DNA from: Ureibacillus aquaedulcis
Lineage (GTDB): Bacteria; Bacillota; Bacilli; Bacillales_A; Planococcaceae
Assembly (NCBI RefSeq): GCF_030418165.1
Contig: NZ_JAUHTQ010000014.1
Coordinates: 37,080 to 101,079 of the forward strand
Direction of reading: 5' to 3'
DNA: 64,000 nucleotides
Under the pieces are notes generated by a model, which did not search any database, was not told where the DNA came from, and saw nothing but the letters and a program-made list of their open reading frames with translations. Positions 9,585 through 19,615 of the stretch are shown here, one piece after another (the stretch's first letter is position 1; the number at the start of each line of letters is the position of its first letter). The position numbers and the translations under genes are program-made.

Positions 9585-11816
9585 TCAATAATATCTATTT
9601 GCGTTACCATTCTCGTGGACTTTATGCGCTAACTGAATCGTTGATATAGCAAGTTCGGAATAAGTTACTGATTTCTTCGGATTGAATAATCCATTTTGTG
9701 AAGGAATAATACCCATTGCATTAGCTAATGCCACGTAGCCCTTATAGGTTACATCTTTTGCATCTTTTATGTTGTTAAGCTGATAGACTTCCATATGTTT
9801 TGCAGCTTGTTCCAGCCCGATTGCTCTTATATACCACACTGCAAGCTCCTCGCGGGTAATCTTTTCGGAAGACATAAAGTTACCCTTCTCCGAATCCACG
9901 ATTCCCATTCTAACGGCTTGTTCCACTACCTGATAGTATGGATTGTCCGGACCAATATCCTTAAAAGTTTGATGGGCTTCTACTTGTTGCGGATAATCTC
10001 TTTCATAAACGTAGGAGATTGATTTAAGAAGAACATTCAAGGCTTCTCCTCTTGTTACTGGTGAATCCGCATTGAAGCTATCTTCATCGATTTCTAATAT
10101 ATTATTTTGAATAAGGTAATTTAGTTCTTCTTCTGCTACATCATCCGTAACAATTGGATATTCTGCTACGCCAAATATACTTGTCCACTCACCACTAATT
10201 GCATCAATCGAAGTGGATGACTTCTCATTAAAAATCGGTGTATATAGCAATGAGTAATGCTCCGTTTGTTCTTGACTATTTTCTTTTGCATATTGCAGCT
10301 TCACATTGAGTGCTTCATCGAGAATTTTTTCCGCTTCTTCCTTCGATAGAATACCATCAGTCGTTGGCCATTGTTCCAGTTCTAGTGCATTAATATAAAG
10401 ACTACTTAATGAACCATCAAAATTAATACCTATACTAATATCATTTCCTGCTACAACAATTCCGTTAACGATTCTTGGGAATGTGAAATTATAAACCCCA
10501 TAGTTTTCATCAGTATAGGGCTCGGCAATAGGCTTGATATAGTTATGCAAAGTAGATGGTACCCATTCTTTTAAGTAATCAATTGCCTTAGATAATGCTT
10601 CATCGCTAGTTATTTTTTTATCATCATTTGTTTTTTGTCCAACTTGCATTAAAACTTCATTTTTAATATTGTGATATTGGATAATTTCACCTGTTTGCTT
10701 ATCCAGGTCCAGGCTTGTCCCATATCCGCCATTTCGGTATTCATAGGTGTAATTGATGCTAATCGTTTCTTTTCCATCCCTGTTTGTTCTTTCATCAATA
10801 CTATCAAACTTCAGCTTAACCTCTTCCGAATCAATTGCCAGCAATTTTTCAGCGACCTCTTTTGCATCCTCCACTGTAATAGCTTCCTGCCTTGGTTTTA
10901 ATGGTTGTTGCGTTAGTTTTTCTACCTTTGGATTATTTGGCAGATTCTCCGTAAATCCATTATTTGTATGCCATAGACCAGTTATCGCATTGATACCAGT
11001 AAATTGAGTTACTGGAGTATAGACTAGTTGTACATTAGGTTTATCTGATCGGAAGTCATAATTTACTTGGTACTGCAATTGGAGATTCATATTTTCCTTT
11101 ATTTTACTTAATAGCTCTTTTTCATTTAACAAGTTCTCTGCTTTTTCAAAAGAACCTTTTCCATCGCTCGTTTGATATTGAGAATATTGAACGATATCAC
11201 CATTACCAAGAACCGCCACTTCCATTCTTTGGTCAGCGATTTCGATGTTATTTTCTGTACGGATAAAGGAGAAATAGTATCGGATTGGTTCGGTTAATAA
11301 TTGATTGGAATAATAGTAGTAATATTCATTGTTATTTTTATCTAGTTTATATTGTTTGCCGCCTGCAAACTTCTTCATAAAATCCTGTGCAATTTTTTGT
11401 GCTTCTTCCTTCGTTATTTTCGCAGGAAACAGGGCATCTGTTTTGTTTACAGGTTCAAAGTGGAAACTTTCTAATTCCAGGTTATCTCCTTTAAAAGTAG
11501 CGCTTCCATAAACATCTTTACCTTGCACTAATTTTGTAAAGCTTAAATCGTATCGAATGGTTTCATCTTCCGGATAATAATGACCTGTATTCAGATAGAA
11601 ATCTTCCATTGTGAGGAAGTTAAATTCATTCGGAAAAAGTTCCTTAAATTTTTTTACTACTTCATTTTTCGAGATTATGTTATCCGCTTTGGCTACTTCG
11701 ATCTGCAGATTATTCGCGAATGGTTTATCAATTGTTTCGGCACTCCCAACAGACATTACTCCCAGAGACATTGCAACTGTCAGAATAGGTATTCCAATTT
11801 TATTTAACTTTACCAA
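9585..11816 (-). CDS. YcdB/YcdC-repeat surface protein with SLH anchor
   Basis: Secreted protein of 743 residues. A signal peptide (hydrophobic GIPILTVAMSLGVMSVGSAE) is followed by two to three PepSY/YcdB-type repeats, recognisable by recurring KEEAQKIA / VEDAKEVAEKLL / SDEALSKAIDYL segments. The C-terminal part, about 565-735, holds three S-layer-homology modules (TRGEALN, TREELAVWYIRA, TYSELAI), which bind pyruvylated wall polymer. It starts at TTG, with GGGGGG 5 bases upstream. It is a monocistronic unit with its own terminator. No enzymatic role can be assigned. Confidence 0.85.
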   Translation of the reverse strand: MVKLNKIGIPILTVAMSLGVMSVGSAETIDKPFANNLQIEVAKADNIISKNEVVKKFKELFPNEFNFLTMEDFYLNTGHYYPEDETIRYDLSFTKLVQGKDVYGSATFKGDNLELESFHFEPVNKTDALFPAKITKEEAQKIAQDFMKKFAGGKQYKLDKNNNEYYYYYSNQLLTEPIRYYFSFIRTENNIEIADQRMEVAVLGNGDIVQYSQYQTSDGKGSFEKAENLLNEKELLSKIKENMNLQLQYQVNYDFRSDKPNVQLVYTPVTQFTGINAITGLWHTNNGFTENLPNNPKVEKLTQQPLKPRQEAITVEDAKEVAEKLLAIDSEEVKLKFDSIDERTNRDGKETISINYTYEYRNGGYGTSLDLDKQTGEIIQYHNIKNEVLMQVGQKTNDDKKITSDEALSKAIDYLKEWVPSTLHNYIKPIAEPYTDENYGVYNFTFPRIVNGIVVAGNDISIGINFDGSLSSLYINALELEQWPTTDGILSKEEAEKILDEALNVKLQYAKENSQEQTEHYSLLYTPIFNEKSSTSIDAISGEWTSIFGVAEYPIVTDDVAEEELNYLIQNNILEIDEDSFNADSPVTRGEALNVLLKSISYVYERDYPQQVEAHQTFKDIGPDNPYYQVVEQAVRMGIVDSEKGNFMSSEKITREELAVWYIRAIGLEQAAKHMEVYQLNNIKDAKDVTYKGYVALANAMGIIPSQNGLFNPKKSVTYSELAISTIQLAHKVHENGNANRYY

Positions 11817-11916
11817 AATATCCCCCCTATTTTCTTATACGAAATATTGTATGATAAATATTGGAAATAAAAAATAGAAATCTCTATTTTTTTTAATATA
11901 ATCCTAGATTTCGCAT

Positions 11917-11952
11917 CAAAAAGGCAGCTTATCATTCTAAACTGCCCTTTTA
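11917..11952 (-). terminator. Rho-independent terminator of the sleL-like gene
   Basis: On the minus strand AAAGGGCAG pairs with CTGCCTTTTT with one bulged G, ending in a T run. Confidence 0.7.
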
Positions 11953-11988
11953 CTCATTTATTATATTTATAATTTCAGTAACTTTAGT

Positions 11989-13278
11989 TTAACGCTTCAC
12001 TACATTGAAATTCTCGCCAATCAATAACCAGTTTTGCGGGAATGCGAAGCCAAGCTTCCAATAACTAATTCCTCGCAAATTCAAGCGTTTCATAAGATTA
12101 AATTTCGCCTGGATGGACCTTGCATCCTCAAACCAGACCTTATGTGCTTTTCCTTCATTATCCACATAGTTAAAATGTGGAGCCTGTGCTGTATAATCAT
12201 ACTCAATAACAGCATTGTTTGTTTGTGCGATTTCAATCGCCCTTTGCGGACTTACGGCTCTTGCATATTGCCCCCCCTGCACAAAGGGAAGCGTCCAATC
12301 ATAGCCATATAGATTCTGCCCCATCATGATTTTATTTGCAGGCATTTCCGTTAAGGCATATTGGATAACCTCTTCTACCTGTGGAATAGGCGACACCGGC
12401 ATTGGCGGTCCACCTGAATAACCCCACTCGTACGTCATAAGCACAGAGAAGTCGACTATTTCTCCGTGAGCTCTATAATCATGGGCTTCATACCATTGAC
12501 CTGCCTGCTCGGCACTAGTTTTCGGCGCCAATGCAGTCGACACCAGCAAATCTTCTCCGTGTAAGTAATCTACTGCTTTTCTTAAGAAATTATTGTAGGC
12601 TTGTCGTTGATCTCCTGGAAGAAATTCGAAATCAAAATGGATATCTGATACACTGCCAATTCTTCGAGCTTCTTCGACTATGTTTTCAAGCAGCACTTCT
12701 TGAACAGCCGTACTTTGCAAAATGGCTCTACCTAGTTCACCACTAAACTGGCCATTTTCAAGATTGGATACTACCATCATTAACGATGCTCCAGCTTCCC
12801 TTGCCGCTTCTGGAATTCCCTCAATCGGAAGCGGATCTAGACTTCCATCTCTTCTTGCTTCATAGCTAAATGGAGCCAGATACGTTAAATACCGTCCTAC
12901 ACTTCTTGCCTCATTCAATAATTCCTGGCTAACTGTATCACCAGTTGGTTCAATGTAAATATTGACTTCTGCATTCCGTTTTTGCATTGGTGGAATGTAT
13001 AGCCGTGTCCCAACACTTAAAGGTGTATTGACATTAATGCCATTGAATTGCGCCAAAGTGTTTACGTTCAATCCAAAACGTTGTGCAATGGAGTATAACG
13101 TATCCCCTTGCCGTACCCAATAAAAACTCCCAGTAATCGGAATAACCAAAGCTTGCCCAATGACTAAACGCTGCGGATTTTCTATTTGGTTGGCTTCGAT
13201 GATGCTCTCAGTTGTTGTGCTGTAGGCTTGTGCGATACCAAAAAGAGACTGTCCGGACTGGACTACATGTATTTGAAT
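11989..13278 (-). CDS. sleL: LysM-GH18 spore cortex-lytic enzyme (SleL/YaaH type), apparent ATT start
   Basis: About 430 residues, matching the usual length of YaaH/SleL, an N-acetylglucosaminidase of germinating spores. Two LysM repeats come first: IHVVQSGQSLFGIAQAYST, then YWVRQGDTLYSIAQRFG. A GH18 barrel follows with the catalytic signature DIHFDFEFLPG and SVLMTYEWGYSGGP. The first LysM lies upstream of any ATG/GTG/TTG in frame. The only suitable start is ATT at 13278, 7 bases after GGGAGG; the in-frame TAA is six codons earlier. A TTG at 13149 would delete one LysM. See finding. Confidence 0.85.
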   Translation of the reverse strand: MQIHVVQSGQSLFGIAQAYSTTTESIIEANQIENPQRLVIGQALVIPITGSFYWVRQGDTLYSIAQRFGLNVNTLAQFNGINVNTPLSVGTRLYIPPMQKRNAEVNIYIEPTGDTVSQELLNEARSVGRYLTYLAPFSYEARRDGSLDPLPIEGIPEAAREAGASLMMVVSNLENGQFSGELGRAILQSTAVQEVLLENIVEEARRIGSVSDIHFDFEFLPGDQRQAYNNFLRKAVDYLHGEDLLVSTALAPKTSAEQAGQWYEAHDYRAHGEIVDFSVLMTYEWGYSGGPPMPVSPIPQVEEVIQYALTEMPANKIMMGQNLYGYDWTLPFVQGGQYARAVSPQRAIEIAQTNNAVIEYDYTAQAPHFNYVDNEGKAHKVWFEDARSIQAKFNLMKRLNLRGISYWKLGFAFPQNWLLIGENFNVVKR

Positions 13279-13320
13279 CTCATTTCCTCCCTTTTATCGT
13301 TCATGGTAATTACACCTAGT

Positions 13321-13349
13321 ATTTTATGTTTCTATTACTCTTTACATAA
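13321..13349 (-). promoter_or_regulatory. Possible SigE-type sporulation promoter for sleL
   Basis: On the minus strand CATAAAAT (SigE -10 consensus CATACAAT) lies 15 bases after TTATGT. YaaH/SleL genes are mother-cell expressed in Bacillus, which fits, but the -35 match is weak. Confidence 0.35.
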
Positions 13350-13459
13350 CATACTTTTGAAAAAATAAGAATTTCGGAAAATATACTGAGGACACAATCC
13401 TTCAAAATACATAAAAAAAAAATCCTATTCATAGCAAAACTACAAATAGGAATTGTTCT

Positions 13460-14671
13460 TTAGTTTACAATATTGTGTTCATAGAGATAATCGTAGGTAA
13501 TATCTACAAATAGATATTCGTGGTCTTTTAATGCCATTGAGAAAGTGCGAGTCAACTCACCCGTCTCGATATCGCTATAGATACTCGATAAATTTCCTTT
13601 TTCGGTATTGCGAATTTTTATGATGTTAAAAAGGAAATACGGTCTCCAACTCCAGTTCTTGCCGACCGCACACTCTTCCACATTCCATTTCCCATTATGC
13701 CGAACAATATTGGGGGAAATTTGGAATCCTTCATCATTACAAATATAGAAACGGAAGGCATATTGCTCTAGTTGATTGGCTAATTGCAGGAGTTTTTCAA
13801 CATTTTTGCCATCCGGCTTGGTAACTTCCACAATCGACGTAATCTTTTTCCCAAGGTTCTTCATTTCTTCGAATTTACTTTCAAGCAATCTTTTCTCGGC
13901 AGAAATAAATTGCTTACATTCATTTCGAAAACGATCCTTTAACGTATCTTTTGGAATGAAATCAGTTGCTGGTTTTTGCAGGTATATCCCTTTAAAAAAT
14001 CTTGCCCCGCTTTTCCATGCGTGATGCAACTGATAATCGGTTTGTATATTATCGAACATTAAAGCTGCCCCAATTTTTACTGCCAATGACTGTATCGTTG
14101 TAAACACATGGTTTTGAGCTCCCCATGCATTGTAGTTTAACTGGCTTACATTAATTTTCAGTGTAGCTGGTTCGAACATTAAAATTTGGTCAAGATTGCT
14201 CTCGGAGCCTATCTGATCCAAAGCAATCTTGACCCCGTAGGTTTTAATATAACGAATCGGATGCTGCAGCTGTTCAATCTCCCCTTGGAACTTATGCTCC
14301 GGTATCACAAGATAGATATAAGTTAATAATTCTTCACCCAATGTATCTTTTAATAATTGGAAGTATCGATCACCAAAGTCCTCCATTAACAAATTAGGGT
14401 TACATGGAAGATACAATCTAACATGATTTTGGGAAATTTCATCTTTTGCTAACCCTATTGCTTTTTTGACAAGTGCATGCTCAACATCGGTACGAATATC
14501 TACAGGTATTGTGTCATCATATGTAAAATTTAGTACATTAAACGTTTCCCCATTGTTTTTAATCTGGCCAATTACTTCATAGGCAACGATAACATGTTCA
14601 TCTGCACTATAAATCGGCTCGAATAAAATATTGATTTCATCTAACTTATCTAGAAAATCAAGCACATCCAT
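13460..14671 (-). CDS. ykuI: YkuI-like EAL-domain protein, degenerate active site
   Basis: About 403 residues: an EAL-type barrel (1-250) plus the YkuI C-terminal PAS-like domain (WSWRPYFLFNIIK, DIETGELTRTFS). B. subtilis YkuI binds c-di-GMP and zinc and interacts with other proteins. The EAL motif is YEVIG (Glu32). The Asn of CNPNLL, Glu of IPEHK and Asp of IALDQIG remain. The usual KID aspartate is Asn (LKINVSQL), and the later acidic EDIE-type residue is Gln (DNIQT), so hydrolysis is doubtful and binding only is likely. ATG 14671 has GGGGG 8 bases upstream. Confidence 0.85.
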   Translation of the reverse strand: MDVLDFLDKLDEINILFEPIYSADEHVIVAYEVIGQIKNNGETFNVLNFTYDDTIPVDIRTDVEHALVKKAIGLAKDEISQNHVRLYLPCNPNLLMEDFGDRYFQLLKDTLGEELLTYIYLVIPEHKFQGEIEQLQHPIRYIKTYGVKIALDQIGSESNLDQILMFEPATLKINVSQLNYNAWGAQNHVFTTIQSLAVKIGAALMFDNIQTDYQLHHAWKSGARFFKGIYLQKPATDFIPKDTLKDRFRNECKQFISAEKRLLESKFEEMKNLGKKITSIVEVTKPDGKNVEKLLQLANQLEQYAFRFYICNDEGFQISPNIVRHNGKWNVEECAVGKNWSWRPYFLFNIIKIRNTEKGNLSSIYSDIETGELTRTFSMALKDHEYLFVDITYDYLYEHNIVN

Positions 14672-14861
14672 CCACAAAACCCCCATGACTTACTACTTTT
14701 CATAACCCCATTATACACCAATTCATATGTTCGAAAAGATTCGATAACCCCAACATTTCGAAAATGTCGTATAAAGTCATTATATTCCTGTAGAGATTAT
14801 TTCAATACCCACTTCGTACTTTAGCAATTTAAATGCACCCTATTATTTGTACTTAGCGTAC

Positions 14862-14895
14862 AAAAAAGCCATTCCAATAAAGGAATGGCTTTTCT
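14862..14895. terminator. Strong bidirectional-looking terminator
   Basis: AAAAGCCATTCC pairs exactly with GGAATGGCTTTT around an AATAA-type loop, with T runs on both strands. It ends the exporter transcript on the minus strand. Confidence 0.9.
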
Positions 14896-14935
14896 TATAT
14901 AAAGTACACAGTGATAGGTGTAATATATAACGATT

Positions 14936-16507
14936 TTATTTGCTTAATGTTGCATTAGCTTGTTCGATTGTTCCATTATTTTTTGAATCAATCGACGTTG
15001 CCTTGCTATCTGGACTTGTTGACCGTTTTAGGAACAATGATAAGATTAATGCCACAATTGTAATGCCTGTTGCTATTAAGAATGAGTACTGAATTCCGTC
15101 CAGCAATGCTTGTTGTGTAATTTGGGCTTTCATTGCTGCCATTTGTTCTTGTGACATTGGACTAGTTATATTCGCTTGTGCTTGTGCAGCAAAATCCTCA
15201 CCAGTAGCAGTTGTTCTTTTATTCATGATTGCTACTAATAATGCTGTACCAATTGACCCGGCAACTTGTTGAATCGTATTATTGGAAGCTGTACCATGCG
15301 GGTTTAAACGAGCTGGTAAAGAGTTTAAACCATTTGTCATAATTGGCATCATGACCATGGAGATACCCAACATACGAATTGTGTAAATCATAATAATGTA
15401 TAGGTAAGTAGAATCCATATCTAACTCGTGCAAGAAATATGTTGAAATTGCTGTAATTGTTAAACCAGTGATAGCTAAAAGTTTCGGCCCCACTTTATCA
15501 AATAGACGACCTGTAATTGGTGACATAATCGCCATTACAAGGGCACCAGGCAACATCATTAACCCGGATTCGAATGGTTCAATTCCGCGTACATTTTGTA
15601 CATAAGCAGGTGTTAAAATCATACCGCCCATCATTGCCATGGAAAGTACGGCACTTATGATAGCTGACAGTGCATATAATGGTGACTTGAAAATTTCCAT
15701 ACTTAAAATTGGTGTATCTATTTTAAGTTGACGCAGAACAAATAGTGTAACTCCAATTACCCCAACAATAATTGTTGTTAGTACGATTGGATCTGTCCAG
15801 CCATCGTTTCCGGCGTTACTAAATCCATAAAGTATTCCACCGAAACCAATTGTTGAAAGTACCAGTGAGAAGTAATCCAGTGTAACTTTTTTATTTGGAA
15901 GTACATTTTCTAATTTCCAAATACTAAATAATAAACTTAAAACCGCAATTGGGATAATCATTTCAAAAAGAACTCGCCACTCATAATGCTCTACAATCCA
16001 ACCAGATAGAGTTGGACCAATTGCTGGAGCTGCAATCATTACTAACCCGAACATCCCCATCGCTGCTCCACGCTTTTCTACAGGGAAGCTAATCAACATA
16101 ACGTTCATAAGAATCGGGGCCATTACCGAAGAACCAACTGCCTGAATCATACGACCTGCAAGCAATACAGGAAAACTTGGTGCAATTGCGGCCACTATTG
16201 TACCTACAACGAAGATGGACATTGCAAAAATAAATAATGGTCTTGTCTTAAAACGGGTAATTAAAAATGCAGAAGCAGGAATCAATACCCCACTCACCAA
16301 CATATATCCTGTTGCTAACCATTGAACAGTTGAATAGGTCACGCCTAAATCTGTCATAATGGTTGGAAGTGCTACATTTAGTAAAGTATTATTCAAAAAC
16401 GCAACAAAAGCGCCCACGAATAGAACTGCTATCATTAAATAAGGGGGCTTTTCAAGTGTTTGAAAGTTATTGTTCATATTTATATTTTCACTCTCTCTCT
16501 TTTTCAT
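14936..16507 (-). CDS. DHA2-family drug exporter (LmrB/EmrB-like)
   Basis: MFS transporter of about 523 residues with 14 predicted helices. It has the DHA2 motif LNNTLLNVALPTI in TM1, WLATGYMLVSGVLIPASAF in TM2, and the antiporter GRMIQAVGSSVMAPILMN motif. The family exports lincomycin, dyes and other lipophilic cations by proton exchange. It is divergent from a TetR regulator 145 bp away, the usual arrangement for repressor control. The N-terminus could instead be the ATG at 16477. The long Ser/Thr/Asn-rich C-terminal tail is cytoplasmic. Confidence 0.85.
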   Translation of the reverse strand: MKKRESENINMNNNFQTLEKPPYLMIAVLFVGAFVAFLNNTLLNVALPTIMTDLGVTYSTVQWLATGYMLVSGVLIPASAFLITRFKTRPLFIFAMSIFVVGTIVAAIAPSFPVLLAGRMIQAVGSSVMAPILMNVMLISFPVEKRGAAMGMFGLVMIAAPAIGPTLSGWIVEHYEWRVLFEMIIPIAVLSLLFSIWKLENVLPNKKVTLDYFSLVLSTIGFGGILYGFSNAGNDGWTDPIVLTTIIVGVIGVTLFVLRQLKIDTPILSMEIFKSPLYALSAIISAVLSMAMMGGMILTPAYVQNVRGIEPFESGLMMLPGALVMAIMSPITGRLFDKVGPKLLAITGLTITAISTYFLHELDMDSTYLYIIMIYTIRMLGISMVMMPIMTNGLNSLPARLNPHGTASNNTIQQVAGSIGTALLVAIMNKRTTATGEDFAAQAQANITSPMSQEQMAAMKAQITQQALLDGIQYSFLIATGITIVALILSLFLKRSTSPDSKATSIDSKNNGTIEQANATLSK

Positions 16508-16528
16508 TTCATGCCTCGAAATATATTC

Positions 16529-16617
16529 TATACCGTTAGTCTATTTTTTTCAACAAAAAAATATTTATTGTTTAAAATGTTGAAATGAAAGTGTTTTCAA
16601 ATTATACTTGCGGTATA
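16529..16617. promoter_or_regulatory. Divergent promoters with mirrored CGGTATA elements
   Basis: For the exporter, minus-strand TTGAAA lies 17 bases before TAGAAT, and the sequence CGGTATA overlaps this -10. For tetR, plus-strand CGGTATAAT forms its -10. The heptamer thus sits at 16529-16535 (minus) and 16611-16617 (plus), in the same position of each promoter. It is a candidate TetR operator half-site. Confidence 0.45.
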
Positions 16618-16651
16618 ATATTCTTAATAAAAGGGATAGTTAGGTGAGGTT

Positions 16652-17563
16652 ATGAATAAAAGGAAAAGACAAATTATACAGGCTGCACGACAACTTTTTT
16701 TAGATAAAGGCTATAATGATACATCTATTATTGACATTATTTCTTCAGCTAATGTATCCAAAGGTACTTTTTATAATCACTTTACTTCAAAGACGCAATG
16801 TCTAATTGCCATCCTAGATGAAACTAGAGAAGAAATTATAAGTACCCGGTTAGAAGTAGCGTTAAATACGAACCCGAATGATATAAATGTACTGCTTAAA
16901 CAAATGGCGTTAATAGCATATGTCCATCGCAAGAGAAACTTAATGCAAATATTTGAGGCTGTATCAGGGGACAAAGATCCCGAATTAAAACAAGTACTGG
17001 AAAAGCACCTGATAAATGAAATTGAATGGCTTGCTTCTAGATTGGTTGATATTTATGGAGAAGAGATTCGTAAATTTTCATATGAATGTGCTGTCCAAGC
17101 CATTGCGATGATGCAAAACACTTTTCGTGTTATTGCCATGGTCACTAAACAATTGGCTACACCAGAGGATGTTGTAAAAAATGTTTTAAACCATGTTGAA
17201 GGAATCCTGATTCATTTAAAGAAGACGAATAGCATTTTAATTACTTCAGAATTATTTCAAGCACTTCACCAAAAAGCGGAGGAAACACAAATTACGAAAA
17301 GTATTTTGCTTCAACAGCTGCACGGTTTTACAGAAAAACTAACTGCTGACGACCCGGAAAGCGGAGTCGAATATGCAAAGTACCTGCTAAATGAACTGCA
17401 AACAAAAGATGAAAAAACTTATATTTTAGAAGCTGTACTACCTGCCTTTAAAAATGCTTTCAAGGACACTTCCCATGAAGCAGAGGCAAATGAGATATCC
17501 GTTTCACTATGGAGATATCTGCAAATCAAGAATGAAGAAAAGAATAATAATTCTCTTATATAA
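16652..17563 (+). CDS. TetR/AcrR-family transcriptional regulator
   Basis: The N-terminal TetR DNA-binding domain is at residues 1-55 (AARQLFLDKGYNDTSIIDII, then VSKGTFYNHFTSKTQCLIAIL). The C-terminal ligand domain is unusually long, giving 303 residues rather than the common 190-220. It probably represses the divergent DHA2 exporter and itself, with drug binding relieving repression. The start is an ATG preceded by GGTGAGG. A strong terminator follows 90 bp downstream, so it is monocistronic. Confidence 0.85.
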   Translation: MNKRKRQIIQAARQLFLDKGYNDTSIIDIISSANVSKGTFYNHFTSKTQCLIAILDETREEIISTRLEVALNTNPNDINVLLKQMALIAYVHRKRNLMQIFEAVSGDKDPELKQVLEKHLINEIEWLASRLVDIYGEEIRKFSYECAVQAIAMMQNTFRVIAMVTKQLATPEDVVKNVLNHVEGILIHLKKTNSILITSELFQALHQKAEETQITKSILLQQLHGFTEKLTADDPESGVEYAKYLLNELQTKDEKTYILEAVLPAFKNAFKDTSHEAEANEISVSLWRYLQIKNEEKNNNSLI

Positions 17564-17655
17564 CTAACAATTTAGATTCAAATAACTCCCTAGATTTAAA
17601 AACCCTATAACTTCTACGAAAAGAGAAGTTCACCATGGAAATACTCCCATTTGGA

Positions 17656-17697
17656 GCACTCGTGTAAGCATGAACTAGCTGCACGCGTGCTTTTTTT
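17656..17697 (+). terminator. Rho-independent terminator of tetR
   Basis: GCACTCGTGT pairs with GCACGCGTGC with one mismatch, followed by seven T. Confidence 0.85.
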
Positions 17698-17796
17698 CTT
17701 ACTTGTTCATCCGTTGGCTCCATCAACTAAACTCATTAATTTATACGTTACTGGATACTGACATGTAATTTATTTTCACCGATAAAATTCTATCTA

Positions 17797-17823
17797 TAAA
17801 GTCTATTTAAAATCGGACGATAT
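17797..17823 (+). promoter_or_regulatory. SigD (motility sigma) promoter of chemoreceptor
   Basis: TAAA, exactly 15 bases, then GACGATAT; the SigD consensus is TAAA-N15-GCCGATAT. It lies about 45 bases before the chemoreceptor start. Confidence 0.7.
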
Positions 17824-17867
17824 AGCTTTTAATGAATTGTTTTTAAAATACATCCGAGGTGAAACAA

Positions 17868-19550
17868 ATGAAAAGTATTAAGCATAAATTACTGCTGATA
17901 AATTTGATAATTATATTATTAATACTTATATTAAGCAGCATTACTTACTTATCAATACATAATTCGAATAACAAAGTTCATGACATCCTGGAAGAGGAAA
18001 TGCCCCTGCTGATAGCAGATGAAAAGTTAGCATTCAATATCGCCCAGCGTATTGCTCTAGCTCGTGGTTACTTACTCTACCCCGAAGATCAATCCTTCAA
18101 AGAGTCATTCATGGAGTATACGGAAATGAGTATCTCTCTTCAGGAGCAGATATTGAATAACGGAGCATCAGAAGAGGCAAAAACCCTCATCCAAAAAAGT
18201 ATTGAGTGGAGAAAAATTGTTGCCGATGAAGTATTTGTTGAATTAGAAAAAGGAAATTCGGAAGAAGCTATACAAATAATGAAAGAAAAGGCACAGCCAC
18301 TTGGAAGAGAAATCATGGCTGGATTTGAAGAACTTTCTACTAATAGAGAAAATCTCATTATTGATGACGGGGATGAAGTACTTCAAGCACTTGGTACAGT
18401 CAATGCTACAGTACTGATTATTTCAGCAATTGTTACTATAACTGCAATCCTATTATCCCTATGGAGTGCTCGATCTATTGCTAATCCAATAAAGACTGTC
18501 ATGAAACGTATGCATCAAATTGCTTCAGGGGATTTGAAATTTACCGACTTGGAGACAAGATCCAAAGACGAGACAGCTCAGTTGATGGATGCTACAAATA
18601 GCATGGGTACCCAATTAAGAGAGATTATGCAAGAGCTCTCAAAAGCAAGTGATATTGTGACGAACCAAAGTAAATCGCTTGCTGTTTCATCAAACGAAGT
18701 GAGGGAAGGCAGTTACCAAATTGCCATGACTATGGAAGAACTAGCTTCAGGTGCGCAAGATCAGGCCCAAGATTCTGCAACACTTGCAGATGCTGTAACG
18801 GAGTTTATTCAGCGCATGATCCAAACCAACCAGTCTGGAAAGGAAGTCAGGGAAATAACAGAAGAAGTGAAAACATCTACAGATTCAGGTAATCAGTTGA
18901 TGCTTCAATCAGAACAAAAAATGGTTGAAATTGAGGGAATAATCGAACATTCCGTTGACCGGGTGAAAGGATTAAACGATAAAGTCAATAATATTACTAC
19001 CTTGATCAATGTGATTACAGGAATTGCAGAACAAACTAACTTACTAGCCTTGAATGCTGCCATTGAAGCAGCGAGAGCCGGAGAACATGGTAAAGGGTTT
19101 GCTGTTGTCGCTGATGAGGTGAGAAAATTAGCTGAGGAAGTTAAGCACAGTGTATTGGATATTACGTCCATTATTTCCGAAGTACAACATGAGGCAGTCA
19201 ATGTAAGTAGTTCCTTAACATCCGGCTTTGAAGCTGTCCAAAGCGGAACACATCAAATTAAAGAAACTTCCCAAACATTTACTACAATTTCTTCACTAAT
19301 AGATCGCATGGCAAATGGAGTAGCAATCATATCGAAAGACTTGGAAGAATTGTCTGCCAGAGGCGAGGAAATGAACGTTGCAATTTCAAGCATAGCGAGT
19401 GTATCAGAAGAAGCTGCGGCAGGCATTGAAGAAACGACTGCTTCCACGGAAGAAACATCCAGTTTAATGGAACAAATACTGGAAAGTGCAGAACAATTGG
19501 CAAGACAATCCGAACAATTAAATAAAATTACCGGCCAATTTAAAATATAG
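17868..19550 (+). CDS. Methyl-accepting chemotaxis protein, 4HB type
   Basis: 560 residues: TM1 at about 8-28, an extracellular four-helix-bundle sensor of about 155 residues rich in Glu/Ala/Arg ([13 protein letters not shown]), TM2 near 185, then HAMP and a signalling hairpin with the tip [20 protein letters not shown]. It differs from the first chemoreceptor in its sensor class. A SigD promoter upstream ties it to motility. The start is ATG 17868 with GAGGTGA 5 bases upstream; a GTG three codons earlier lies inside that ribosome site. Confidence 0.9.
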   Translation: MKSIKHKLLLINLIIILLILILSSITYLSIHNSNNKVHDILEEEMPLLIADEKLAFNIAQRIALARGYLLYPEDQSFKESFMEYTEMSISLQEQILNNGASEEAKTLIQKSIEWRKIVADEVFVELEKGNSEEAIQIMKEKAQPLGREIMAGFEELSTNRENLIIDDGDEVLQALGTVNATVLIISAIVTITAILLSLWSARSIANPIKTVMKRMHQIASGDLKFTDLETRSKDETAQLMDATNSMGTQLREIMQELSKASDIVTNQSKSLAVSSNEVREGSYQIAMTMEELASGAQDQAQDSATLADAVTEFIQRMIQTNQSGKEVREITEEVKTSTDSGNQLMLQSEQKMVEIEGIIEHSVDRVKGLNDKVNNITTLINVITGIAEQTNLLALNAAIEAARAGEHGKGFAVVADEVRKLAEEVKHSVLDITSIISEVQHEAVNVSSSLTSGFEAVQSGTHQIKETSQTFTTISSLIDRMANGVAIISKDLEELSARGEEMNVAISSIASVSEEAAAGIEETTASTEETSSLMEQILESAEQLARQSEQLNKITGQFKI

Positions 19551-19562
19551 GACCTGACACAC

Positions 19563-19599
19563 AAAAGAGGATGATCTATTAAAGAACATCCTCTTTTCT
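19563..19599. terminator. Terminator between convergent genes
   Basis: AAGAGGATG pairs with CATCCTCTT around a 13-base loop with flanking A and T runs. It serves the chemoreceptor and the GMC gene. Confidence 0.8.
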
Positions 19600-19615
19600 C
19601 CCTTATTATCCAAGA

